The translations under genes and the position numbers were made by a program. A DNA stretch of 64,000 bases from Chiua virens (Eukaryota > Basidiomycota > Agaricomycetes > Boletales > Boletaceae): the NCBI GenBank assembly GCA_019787685.1, contig JAHNUO010000004.1, forward strand, positions 2,294,001 through 2,358,000, written 5' to 3'. This document shows positions 12,376-21,922 of this stretch, piece after piece. The first letter of the stretch is position 1, and every line of letters starts with the position of its first letter. The notes beneath the pieces were generated by a model. The model saw only the letters and a list, made by a program, of their open reading frames with translations. It made no database searches and was not told the DNA's origin.

Positions 12376-13704
12376 TCTCAAGCCCAATCAATCCCAAAAT
12401 GAAGTTGTGTCAAAGACTGGACTGATGATGAGATCAGTTGCCTCCTTGATTTCCTCATCCAAGAGCAATCTGTCGGTAAAATCTGTAACAACTCAAACTT
12501 CAAACAATCTACTTGGACTGCAGCTGTGACACACATTGGGATGGATAAGCATGTGAATGCTATTTTCACCAAGTGGGATAAGGTAAGTGTACTATGAGTC
12601 ACATGATGCTCTTCATATTGACCCAAGAACTTAGCTGAAGAAAATATACAATGCCATCAAATCATATCGCTGTCGCTCAGGATGTCATTGGGACAACACA
12701 AATGGTGCTAATGTTGCCACACCATCGGAGAAGGCAAATTGGCAGTCATTTTTGGCTTCAAATACCTCACAGGCCAGGGAAATGGCACCGTTCTCGGAGA
12801 GTGGGTGGATCCACTACCCTAAGATGCAGCAATTATGTGCCTCAGGAGGGGCACAGGGTGTATACACTCTGGAGGTTGGTGAGGAGGCGGATGTGGCAGA
12901 GTCTATATCGGATTTCGGTTCCTCTGCTACTGGCAGTAATTCACAGCCCACCGGTATACTCACTGCACCCACCATATCTCTCCAAAGTCTTCTCCAGCTT
13001 GCACCAGGTATTGTGTCTCTGCAAGCAACCACACAGGTGACCACTATCCATGACATCATCTCAATGCTGCAATCCATTGCATCTCCCTCCAAGTCTTTTG
13101 CCAGTCCCAAGCGGACTTTTTCTTAGATGTCTGGTGCCAGACACCAGTCGTCTTTTACATCACTCCCATTGTCATCTGCAGTTCACAATTCCAAGCCTAC
13201 TCTGCCCCCCTCTGCCACAGGAAGAAGAATATTGGCTTGACAGTTAGCCTCTGGGTGCACTCCACCCAATAAGATCCCAAATCCCTCTGCCCCTGCTTCT
13301 AAATAATCTAGAACCAGTGCTGTTGCCAAGTCAAATATGTCACAGGTTGCAGCAATCACAGGAATGATGGGTGCTATCAACCACATTGGTGATGTCCTCA
13401 AAGAGGTCCTTGTCTTGAACTCACTCTCCATTCCCATGCCATCTCAGCAATCGCCCATAGCCACCCACTCCCAACCCCCCCTCCAAATCAGGAGGCACCA
13501 GCGGCACAACCAGATTATTTGCTCTAGGCTATCTTGCATCTGAATCAAGACGAACTACTATCCCCCGACATTCAGGCCTTCCTTTCCCTCGCCATGATGA
13601 GGGACGAAATGATATGCAAGGTGTATGCTGCAACAGCAAACCCCCAGATCCGTCAGATGATTGCCACACAATACCATCAACAATTTAATCACCCCCCCCT
13701 CTGA
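12376..13704 (+). pseudogene. Myb/SANT-like DNA-binding protein remnant
   Basis: Encodes a Myb/SANT-like domain: VKDWTDDEISCLLDFL, an STWTAAVTHIG segment and FTKWDK, then (after an intron starting gtaagtgtac near 12582) LKKIYNAIKSYR, ANWQSFLA and SGWIHYPKMQQL. A downstream frame carries MSQVAAITGMMGAINHIGDV and a C-terminal helix (LSPDIQAFLSLAMM). Such trihelix/SANT proteins commonly accompany PIF/Harbinger transposases, where they assist DNA binding. It is broken: after the ATG at 12373 (MSQAQSIPK) a TGA appears at about codon 10, and the frame changes again after 13126. Codon use and context match mobile-element decay rather than a working host gene. Confidence 0.65.
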
Positions 13705-14068
13705 GTCTGCAACTCTGGGTACGGGCTTTTATGCCACAGCCCAGAATTTGAATTCAACTCCCACTCCCCCCACCACTGGCTTTTCTGCTCTCTTCTCTTC
13801 TAACGTTTCCCCTGACGCCAACTTTCCTGTCTCCCTGGCCCTCATGTTCTCTACTCCTGCTGTGTCAGGGTCGTCTTCACATGTGGCAGGTGCTGCAGCT
13901 CTGGACTTCGACCTGGTGGGAGGCGATGACTCTCACATGTATTCTACGTCTGGTCAAGTACTGTTCGAAAATTATTTAGAAGATCCCTCTGCAGCCATGT
14001 AATCTTGTCCCATTGCTATGTTGTATGCATTCAAATTGTAGTTGTTCGAATCATGATGGATATGCCTA

Positions 14069-14667
14069 CTAGAGACCTTCATACAACTTGTCATTGGCAC
14101 CACCGGCACGTGCATCCCTAATTGTGACATAATCATTCCATATTGCCTTGGCAATTCTATCACGAAACTCCCATGCTGCACACAAGACATTGCCCTCGGC
14201 TCCAACTCCATTGTTCTCAGGAACAATGCAAAACCCATCTCTACCCAGGCCAGCATCATACCCTATGTCCTTGTACAGATCTTCAACTTGCTGTCCAAGA
14301 CCATCTTCTGGATCATGAATGTGGATAAAATTGTGGATAATGCACAAAGTGATTGGGATCTGAGCTTGGATTTTGATAGAAAACCTTGTAGCTAGATGTA
14401 GAATCTGGAAACACCATTTTAACACCCCAAAAATTCATTCAATCACATTTCGTGCTGACACATGTCATAAATTGAAGAGTTCCTCACAATTTGCTAGTCT
14501 GTGGTGGCATAGAGTCCATGCATGCATGCTAAGAGTGAGTGCATTGGCATACCTCAGATTAGAACGTCCCCATTCAGCTAAATGGTACTGGATACCACGG
14601 TAAGGGACAAGTAATTTGTCCTGCAAAGGGAAACCAAGATCACTGAGCAGAAACTTTCCATCGGGAA
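14069..14667 (-). pseudogene. PIF/Harbinger-like DDE transposase, C-terminal fragment
   Basis: Reading leftward from 14667, the minus strand gives GKFLLSDLGFP, LLVPYRGIQYHLAEWGR, SARNVIE, IFGVLKWCFQILHLAT and QIPITLCIIHNFIHIHDPED. These match the C-terminal half of DDE_Tnp_4 (PIF/Harbinger) nucleases in order, including the GD.GFP..., ARNVIER.FG.LK and HNFIR signatures. It is not functional: a TGA replaces a residue just before SARNVIE, another stop falls in the NVIE*IFG junction, and the N-terminal half with the first catalytic Asp residues is missing. The reading is cut exactly where the LTR element begins at 14668. The missing half does not reappear beyond the LTR element at 18279, so DNA was lost there. 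Confidence 0.72.
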
Positions 14668-15309
14668 TGTAACAACCTAGAACAAACGTAGACTATGAGT
14701 TACTTGCGAGTGGTTGTAGTGGTCAGTGTAAGGTTGAATGCAAGTGAGTCTAACGAGTGAGGCGAGAACTACAGAGGTGATCCGTCTATGAGAGACAATG
14801 GAGGAAAACCAGAGGTGAACTTTGTTAGAGTTCCCTGGTGCTGTATTCAAGTCTTTATATACTAAAAGTACAATCGGAGCTACAATCGGAGTATGAATAC
14901 ATGGATAAGTATGAGTGTCCTGATTGGTAGATAAGGTGAGATAACATGAGGTATATGCATGTATGTGAGTCATAGATAAAGACATGAGGAAACAATGCTG
15001 TAACAATGCGGTATAAGCATGTTATGAGATAAGCACTGCTTTAATAATAGATATGAGTCATAGGGAATCATAGATAAGAGATAACGTGTGAATACACGTG
15101 TGTTGTGCATGGGTTATGACATCGTGTGATAACACGTGTCTAATAATGAATCATAGTGAGTCATAAAGGGATGGCCAATAGGATATGATCCTGAGTATAG
15201 CCTTGGCATGAGGCAATATATGCCGTAATAGATATTGTGTATCTTGTATAGTGGATTGAGAGTGTTGAGTAGGAAGGCGAAAGAATGAAGTGAAAACGTG
15301 ATTGTAACA
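14668..15309 (+). repeat. LTR copy 1
   Basis: 642 bp, TG...CA ends. Carries a TATA-like stretch (ctttatatact) near 14853 that could be its promoter. Differs from the inverted solo LTR at 20149-20790 at only one position that I found. Its reverse strand holds a 109-codon open frame shared by all three copies, which I do not regard as a gene. Confidence 0.9.
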
Positions 15310-17636
15310 CTACCTCCTCTCTAAACTCGTACTTCCACGGACGAGGAAATAAAGATGAAAAGAATGAAAATATTTTTGTGATTGTTTTGGTGACTTATGG
15401 TGATATTGCGTATAGGAGACGACTTATTAAGATCGAAGTCATTTTCGTTCTTTTGTATTTTCCTTTTGGTAAGGTATTGCGTATAGAAGACGTCTTATTA
15501 AAAACCTTGATTTTTGAATGGATTCAAAAGTTGTTGGATAAAAGTTTCCATAGGGGTTGGATATTAAAGATCCGAAAGTTTTACATAATTGTTTTTTTTG
15601 CATAATTGAAGGTTTGGATTGGGTTTTTCTGTGAAAAGATAAGGAGGAAAAGAGTTCGCTCCATGGGTGCTCTATAAAGATATCTTTATTCATCAGAATC
15701 CCTTCGCATTCTTCTTCATAATTTGTCCAAGATCATTCTCCTACGACTTCCTGCTGATCTTGTTCTTTTCATAGATCCGGTCATTACATTCCCTACCTAC
15801 TACCTCCTCTCTGCGGTCGTTCTTCCACGGACGACTAAGATTTAAGATGTTGTCTTCCCGTTATAAGGGTGAGGTGGGTGGGTGTAAGATTGTGCCTCCT
15901 TTTGGATGATTAAAGGGGTGACCCGGTGTTTTATTTCATAATGTTTCATAATGTGGTTCTGCTAGTTAAAGCGACCGGTGTTTAAATAAAACTGGTTTTG
16001 TAATTTGAAGGATTTCGCCTATTGTAGACAGTAATTTGATCCTATTATGAACCAATTTGTCATAGTGTGTGAACATTAGATCATCTTGATATTTGGCTCT
16101 GAGATTCCTTTTAAACGGATACTGCGTATAGGTGACGACTTATTTGAATCCTTGGATCTATTATGGCTTTGATCATTTGTGATTCTCATTCTAAAAGAAG
16201 TGCTTTATTTCAAGCGTTGTAGTTTTTGCTGTGGTCATTCCAGACCATTGGTGCATAATTGCGTAATTGATCTTTATTAAACCGATGGTGTTTCAATCGT
16301 GAGAAAGTTCTATTGTTGGTACCGCGTATAGGTGACGACTTATTTGAACCGAGATACTTTTCTTCTTGATATTTATTTAACCGATGAGTCATTTATATGA
16401 TCGTGGTTTGTGCGGTTTAAACCTTTAATATTTATAAGGCCGCCTGAGAGGTTGGTCCTATTATGAACCGGAAGAAAATAGTTTTATGTCATCTCGGACA
16501 TGTGGCATAAGGGGTGATAGTTTTGTGTCATCCCGGACAGGGGATAGTTTAGCGTCGTTTCGGACGTAAACATAATTGTCTACATCCTAATTTGGATTAG
16601 CCTGTTATGACTTTTCCGTGTATTGCTTTTTAATGATTATTAAGCGATGAGAATTAGAAGCATGGAGGCTATTTGTTATTGAAAACATGTGGTGTGCGCG
16701 TGGTTAACCTTATTGATGAAGGGCGCCTCGTGTGAAGGGATTAATATTTATATCCTCTTCCTGTGCGTGTGTATCGATGTACGTGGGACGGATCCGAATA
16801 GGTAAAGGTGCTGGTAAAGCGGAACGGAACGTGGATACTGCCCTGTAGACGATGTACGCGTGGAATGTGATACTGATGGAGATCACGAAAAGTGCGAACG
16901 AGATGGATGTTTCTGCGTTCATTTGAATTAGAAGCTTGGTGGCTGTGGTGCTTATTGCGTATAGATGACGTCTTAGAAGCGAGGTGTGTGGATACTGCGT
17001 GTTTGAACGACTTAGAGGTTTGTCCTATTATGGCACTGCGATAGTACGACTTATTTGAACCGAGGAATTTCCTATTGCGTTATTACGTCTTATTTGAATC
17101 CAGGTATCTCCGAGGTTAACCCTATTGGTGAGGGGGAGTTTCCTATTATGTTCTATTGCCTATTGTGGTATTGCGTTGACGTAAAAGTCGTGCCGACTTA
17201 TTTAGACCAGGACTTAGAGAACGATGTCTTGTTCTTCCGCTGCAACGTTTTATGACGTGCGGAGATACGAAGACGGTGAGAGTTCCTTTTCTAGGGATTT
17301 CTCTTCGAGGGGTTGTCAGTGGATCTGTTTGTTATTCCGTCGTCTCAATTAAGAGCACGGGTCTAGATTCCAAAGGGTTGCCTATGTGCTATTGCGTATA
17401 CCAGAACACGTGTTGTGTCTAGCACGTCTTATTGAGAGCGGAGGCGGATACAATGAGAGGATTAATGCTTATATCCAATCAAAGGAACAAAGACACTGGA
17501 CAGTGTTCTAGAACTCCAATCACTATTGTGGTATGACGATGCTATTAATGAGCAGAGGTCTTTCCAGTGATGGACAACGAAGGGTGCCTCGTGTAACGAT
17601 GAGCGGCTACCGGTCGTCGAAGAAACAAAGTTCAAA
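15310..17636. repeat. Coding-free LTR interior with interspersed motif copies
   Basis: AT-rich interior without a retroelement reading frame. It contains about ten degenerate copies of a roughly 30-base motif built around TATTGCGTATAGGTGACGAC followed by TTATTTGAACC. They lie near 15404, 15475, 16120, 16319, 16953, 16993, 17034, 17072, 17168 and 17390. Also seen are repeated TCCTATTATG pieces (16037, 16452, 17019, 17140), three tandem-like units with CGGAC near 16490-16570, and a 35-bp repeat with a hairpin at 15310 and 15800. A weak purine-rich tract (agaaacaaag, about 17620) precedes the right LTR. Confidence 0.75.
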
Positions 17637-18278
17637 TGTAACAACCTAGAACAAACGTAGACTATGAGTTACTTGCGAGTGGTTGTAGTGGTCAGTGTAA
17701 GGTTGAATGCAAGTGAGTCTAACAAGTGAGGCGAGAACTACAGAGGTGATCCGTCTATGAGAGACAATGGAGGAAAACCAGAGGTGAACTTTGTTAGAGT
17801 TCCCTGGTGCTGTATTCAAGTCTTTATATACTAAAAGTACAATCGGAGCTACAATCGGAGTATGAATACATGGATAAGTATGAGTGTCCTGATTGGTAGA
17901 TAAGGTGAGATAACATGAGGTATATGCATGTATGTGAGTCATAGATAAAGACATGAGGAAACAATGCTGTAACAATGCGGTATAAGCATGTTATGAGATA
18001 AGCACTGCTTTAATAATAGATATGAGTCATAGGGAATCATAGATAAGAGATAACGTGTGAATACACGTGTGTTGTGCATGGGTTATGACATCGTGTGATA
18101 ACACGTGTCTAATAATGAATCATAGTGAGTCATAAAGGAATGGCCAATAGGATATGATCCTGAGTATAGCCTTGGCATGAGGCAATATATGCCGTAATAG
18201 ATATTGTGTATCTTGTATAGTGGATTGAGAGTGTTGAGTAGGAAGGTGAAAGAATGAAGTGAAAATGTGATTGTAACA
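17637..18278 (+). repeat. LTR copy 2
   Basis: 642 bp, same orientation as copy 1. Relative to the solo LTR it shows three changes, each a C-to-T or G-to-A transition at a CpG (in ctaacaag, ggtgaaag and aaatgtg). Confidence 0.9.
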
Positions 18279-18402
18279 CACAACAACATGCTTGTCAATC
18301 CGAGTGGCCTCGAAGGTCATTGGATATCAATTGATTTGAACATTGAACATCATATCAAGTTTCTTAAGGTCAGGATTCACATTCAGATGGTACCTACACA
18401 TA

Positions 18403-19985
18403 CAGTGAGCAACAAAACTGTTCCAATAACTAACCCTGACGCAGTGCGCGAAGCGCACTGCAAAAACCTGTGGGAATCTCGCTTAGTAGTAGTGGAACCA
18501 AATGATGTACAAACCATTGGCTACACATCGGTCCCTGGGCCATGTGATTTGGCCCAGGTGTGGTGGAGATATGACCATTTTAAATCACTCATGTCATTGG
18601 AACAGTTTTGTTGCTGATATTAGGGGTATTGCAAATTAGTATGAAGTGTATCCTCCTTTGGCCTTGATGACCTCCTGAACCCTTCTAGGCATGCTCTCAA
18701 TCAATCTCTAACACTCCCCAACCTCAATCTTGTACCACTCTTCCTGAATCCTCTCCCAAAGTTCCAATACTCCCTTGGCTGGCTCAGGATATTCTGCAAG
18801 CCTTCTTTTGAGGAGAAACCATAGATGTTCTATGGGGTTAAGGTCTGGAGACTGAGCAGGCCATACCATGACCTTATATCCATGCTCTTTCAACTACTCC
18901 TTGGCCCTCCTACTGGTATGTTTGGGGTCATTATCCTGCTGGAAAATAATGTCCTCTAGGGTAAATCCATAATCCACAAGGGTTTTTTGGAGTTCATCCT
19001 CCAAACTCTGCACATAAAGGTTAGCATCCATCTTACCATCAATCCTACAAGCCATCCAAACACCTTCCCAGGTCATACAACCCCATAACATGACTAATCC
19101 TCCTCCAAACTTGACTGTACCCTCCACAAGTCTATCACTAAGGCCCTCTCCTGGCTTTTTCCATGCCCATTTCCTACCATCTGACCCAATGCGATTAATC
19201 TTGGTCTCATCTGACCATATAACTTGCTTCCAATCATCCACAGTCCAGTCCTGATGGCTCAAAGCAAAATCTAATCTTTCTCTCCTATGGCGCTTGGAAA
19301 GAAGAGGGTGTTTCTTCTTTACTACAGCCTTCATACCAGCTTTCTTTAAGTGATGATGGATGGTCTGGGGAGAGATGGGATGGTTCTTGAGAGTCTTGGT
19401 GACCTGAACAGCATTTTCAGCCTTTCCAGTACCAAGAAGTCGAATAGCAAGTCACATATCAGTGGGAGAAATGATGGATGGATGACCACCAGTGGCTTTG
19501 GGAAGGTTGGGACAGTGTTCAGTGTGAATACAACTGATGGTAGAGTTACTGAATCCAGTAGAAGTGGAGATCTGACAAGTTGTTTGACCCAATTCCAAGA
19601 AAGCAATAACTTGGTTGATTTGATCAGTGGAAAGGGATTTCATGGTGAAAGAAGTGGTAAAAGGAATGGTGTTTGGCTGCATTTATGTCTTGTTGAACTG
19701 TTTATCCATCACATGACTCAATGCTGACATAATATCCCAGTGCAACATATGAGTTCTGTGTTTCAATATGACAGCAACAAAACTGTTCCAATGACATGAG
19801 TGATTTAAAATGGTCATATCTCCACCACCCCTGGGCCACATCACATGACCCTGGGACCGATTTGTAGCCAGGGGTTTGTACATCATTTGGTCCCACTACT
19901 ACTAAGTGAGATTCCCACAGGTGTTTGCAGTGCACTTCGTGCACTGTGTCAGGGTTAGTTATTGGAACAGTTTTGTTGCTCACTG
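18403..19985 (-). mobile_element. Tc1/mariner-family transposon, 1583 bp
   Basis: Flanked by TA on both sides (18401-18402 and 19986-19987), the standard Tc1 target duplication. The ends are roughly 215-bp inverted repeats (18403-18617 and 19772-19985) starting CAGTGAGCAACAAAACTG. Each terminal repeat also has its own inverted repeat at its two edges (AACAAAACTGTTCCAAT against ATTGGAACAGTTTTGTT), so each can fold on itself. Within each lies a perfect short hairpin (GCAGTGCGC, loop gaa, GCGCACTGC on the left). The transposase occupies the centre on the minus strand. Confidence 0.9.
18636..19682 (-). pseudogene. Tc1 transposase (DD34E) with three nonsense codons
   Basis: N-terminal helix-turn-helix region (TDQINQVIAFLELGQTTCQI), then a DDE_3 catalytic domain with Asp in VIWSDETKI, Asp in FQQDNDPKH and Glu in SPDLNPIEHLW. 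Counting across the stop gives 34 residues between the second Asp and the Glu, the canonical Tc1 spacing. The conserved end KAKGGYTSY is followed by a TAA at 18636. Three in-frame stops interrupt it: TGA at 19452-19454, TAG at 18894-18896 and TAG at 18708-18710. All three can be explained by single G:C-to-A:T changes, and no frameshift is needed. Start is either 19682 or Met at 19643. Confidence 0.88.
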
Positions 19986-20148
19986 TATATGACATTTGCT
20001 GAGAATTTACAGCTTTTTTACACAGCAAAGGGTGTTCATGCCTCATGGGACCGTCTGGCAGACATCTCGGCATCCATTTATCTCCCCCAGAATGTTCGCA
20101 AACGGGTTAGTCGAGCTTTCAAAACTACTTATTCTGGGACACTCAAGG

Positions 20149-20790
20149 TGTTACAATCACGTTTTCACTTCATTCTTTCGCCTTCCTACTCAACACTCTC
20201 AATCCACTATACAAGATACACAATATCTATTACGGCATATATTGCCTCATGCCAAGGCTATACTCAGGATCATATCCTATTGGCCATTCCTTTATGACTC
20301 ACTATGATTCATTATTAGACACGTGTTATCACACGATGTCATAACCCATGCACAACACACGTGTATTCACACGTTATCTCTTATCTATGATTCCCTATGA
20401 CTCATATCTATTATTAAAGCAGTGCTTATCTCATAACATGCTTATACCGCATTGTTACAGCATTGTTTCCTCATGTCTTTATCTATGACTCACATACATG
20501 CATATACCTCATGTTATCTCACCTTATCTACCAATCAGGACACTCATACTTATCCATGTATTCATACTCCGATTGTAGCTCCGATTGTACTTTTAGTATA
20601 TAAAGACTTGAATACAGCACCAGGGAACTCTAACAAAGTTCACCTCTGGTTTTCCTCCATTGTCTCTCATAGACGGATCACCTCTGTAGTTCTCGCCTCA
20701 CTCGTTAGACTCACTTGCATTCAACCTTACACTGACCACTACAACCACTCGCAAGTAACTCATAGTCTACGTTTGTTCTAGGTTGTTACA
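20149..20790 (-). mobile_element. Solo LTR (same family), inverted, with 5-bp TSD
   Basis: 642 bp, reverse complement of the LTRs at 14668 and 17637, starting TGTTACAATC and ending GGTTGTTACA. Flanked by an exact CAAGG on both sides (20144-20148 and 20791-20795), the duplication expected for an LTR insertion. The interior was presumably lost by LTR-LTR recombination. It sits in the DUF6589-like remnant. Confidence 0.92.
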
Positions 20791-21061
20791 CAAGGCCTCG
20801 TCGCTCACTACATTCAACTGGAAGGTCTGAGGGATGATGGCAGGAAAGGGTTTTGATGTTGAGGAAGATGGGCTACCTCCAGCTGTGTTTGATCTCTCGA
20901 ACTCAAACAAATCAGATAACCATCACAACTGATTGGACTCGAACATGAATTAGCACAGCACCTATACATCATGTACTAGTAGAAAAGGTCTCAGGGGTTG
21001 CTATTGTCATAAACTTGAATGAAACTGTACCCATGCCAGTGATAGCCTGAGTGTTCTTTAC

Positions 21062-21676
21062 TCACCATTGTTTTGCCAGACGTTCACAGGTGTTCAACTT
21101 GGATGGTGCACTTGGTCGCTCGGTCGGCTTGAATTTTGTGATGACATTGTCAAAAAGTTTCTCTCCAAAGCGCTTGGACCAATCTTTTGCAATCATCTTG
21201 ATTCCAAAATGCTCACTCTCAAGTACCTGATGACCACCATGACAATGTACATTAGCTAGACCTGTAATAGTAGCACTTACCTGGGTTGTTTGGAGGCGCT
21301 TCAACAGAGATATGGTGATGAAAATTGATTCCGGGTGAAGGAGGATGGGAATCAATAGACAAAGTGTCTTCCCGGAGCCTGTACCTGCAATGATGACAGA
21401 GTCCTGGCAACATAGCATTGCAAGGGATGCTTGGAGCTGAAAAACATGTGGAACAACGTGCCCATCAGTGAGGGTTGATATGATAAGGCATGCTCACATT
21501 GCGTCAAGTTTCTCTTCATCTGAGTTCAAAGTCACAATAAACTCGTGGGGCAAGTGATCACTAATTGATGCTGAAGCAAGCTGAGTCAATATCTCCAATG
21601 GAGCACAATGTACCAGCTCAACAAGTGTTGTGATGACAGACTTTGGATCCATGGAGTCCGGATTCAAGAGAAACAA
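21062..21676 (-). pseudogene. RecQ-like helicase, N-terminal fragment
   Basis: Starts at Met 21652 (MDPKSVITTLVELVH) or upstream Met 21676. After an intron it continues LQASLAMLCCQDSVIIAGTG. The Walker A motif AGTGSGKT and the following LIPILLHPESIFITISLLKR resemble helicase motifs I and Ia of fungal RecQ/DEAD-type helicases. A second intron (gtaagtgcta to ggtcatcag) leads to LESEHFGIKMIAKDW. The frame ends before any DEAD/H box, so the protein is truncated. It starts about 170 bp inside the right terminal repeat of the composite element, pointing inward, so it is probably part of that element's cargo. Confidence 0.62.
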
Positions 21677-21848
21677 GTCATATTCGTTGCATCCTCTTCA
21701 CAGTGCTCGAGTCGAGTATCAAAGTTATTTTCGATCAAACAAATCCAATATTAAATCTAATGTCAAATTGAATTTCATTGGGGAAACTTGCATTATCTGA
21801 TTGGCTAAAAGTCACGTTATCCTGGGAAGCTGCTCACTCGCCTTAGGG

Positions 21849-21922
21849 TCTTACGAGTTTTACCAGTCCGTCTATCGACGGCTTGCACAGTTGCCTCTTT
21901 TAGACGGCTGGTCACGAGTCTA
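21849..21922 (-). repeat. Right terminal inverted repeat of composite element
   Basis: Inverted copy of 12052-12125, ending GGTCACGAGTCTA, followed at once by the 9-bp duplication TGGTCCGGG (21923-21931). Its internal hairpin differs only in loop bases. Confidence 0.78.

Larger units (their letters stand above)
14668..18278. mobile_element. Non-autonomous LTR retrotransposon, 3.6 kb
   Basis: Two direct repeats of 642 bp (14668-15309 and 17637-18278), each starting TGTAACA and ending TGTAACA (TG...CA), flank a 2.3-kb interior. I find only four differences between them. The interior has no gag, protease, reverse transcriptase, RNase H or integrase frames, so it must move in trans (TRIM/LARD-like). 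The bases flanking the pair differ (gggaa on the left, cacaa on the right), so there is no 5-bp duplication. Most likely the pair is a recombination product of two insertions. Confidence 0.85.
18279..20830 (+). pseudogene. DUF6589-like gene remnant, interrupted twice
   Basis: The plus strand after LTR 2 reads NNMLVNPSGLEGHW, then IDLNIEHHIKFLK. It resumes at about 20018 with LFYTAKGVHASWDRLADIS, LPQNVRKRVSRAF and TTYSGTLK. This order resembles the C-terminal part of DUF6589-type proteins common near transposons in Agaricomycetes; the family call is from memory of the pattern. The gap between the pieces is an intron (gtcagg... to ...tttacag) into which a Tc1 element inserted. The gene is cut again at 20149 by a solo LTR and reaches a stop soon after 20791. 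Its N-terminal part is absent, replaced by the LTR element boundary. Confidence 0.5.
12052..21922. mobile_element. Composite 9.9-kb TIR element with nested insertions
   Basis: Bounded by 74-bp terminal inverted repeats (12052-12125 and 21849-21922) that begin TAGACTCGTGACCAGCC and match at about 70 of 74 positions. It is flanked by an exact 9-bp direct repeat. Inside, from left: Myb/SANT-like remnant (+), PIF/Harbinger-like DDE remnant (-), non-autonomous LTR element, DUF6589-like remnant (+) split by a Tc1 element and a solo LTR, and a RecQ-like helicase fragment (-). Removing the three nested insertions leaves roughly 4 kb of original element. The Myb and helicase genes start just inside each end and point inward. 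The matching TSD argues for a single insertion event. Whether the enclosed genes are the element's own or captured cannot be told from one copy. Confidence 0.7.

Noticed and set aside
13704..14002. Thr/Ser-rich plus-strand frame after the Myb/SANT remnant as a separate gene
   Set aside because: Low complexity, no start context, lies within a decaying element; at most a piece of the remnant.
14677..15006. A 109-codon open frame present three times (also 17646-17975 and 20452-20781) with identical protein
   Set aside because: It lies antisense within each LTR copy. Identity follows from the near-identical LTRs, and there is no start context or family match, so it is not evidence of a gene family.
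15378..15693. Open frames inside the LTR interior that might be a retroelement protein
   Set aside because: Short, AT-driven and without gag, RT or integrase motifs.
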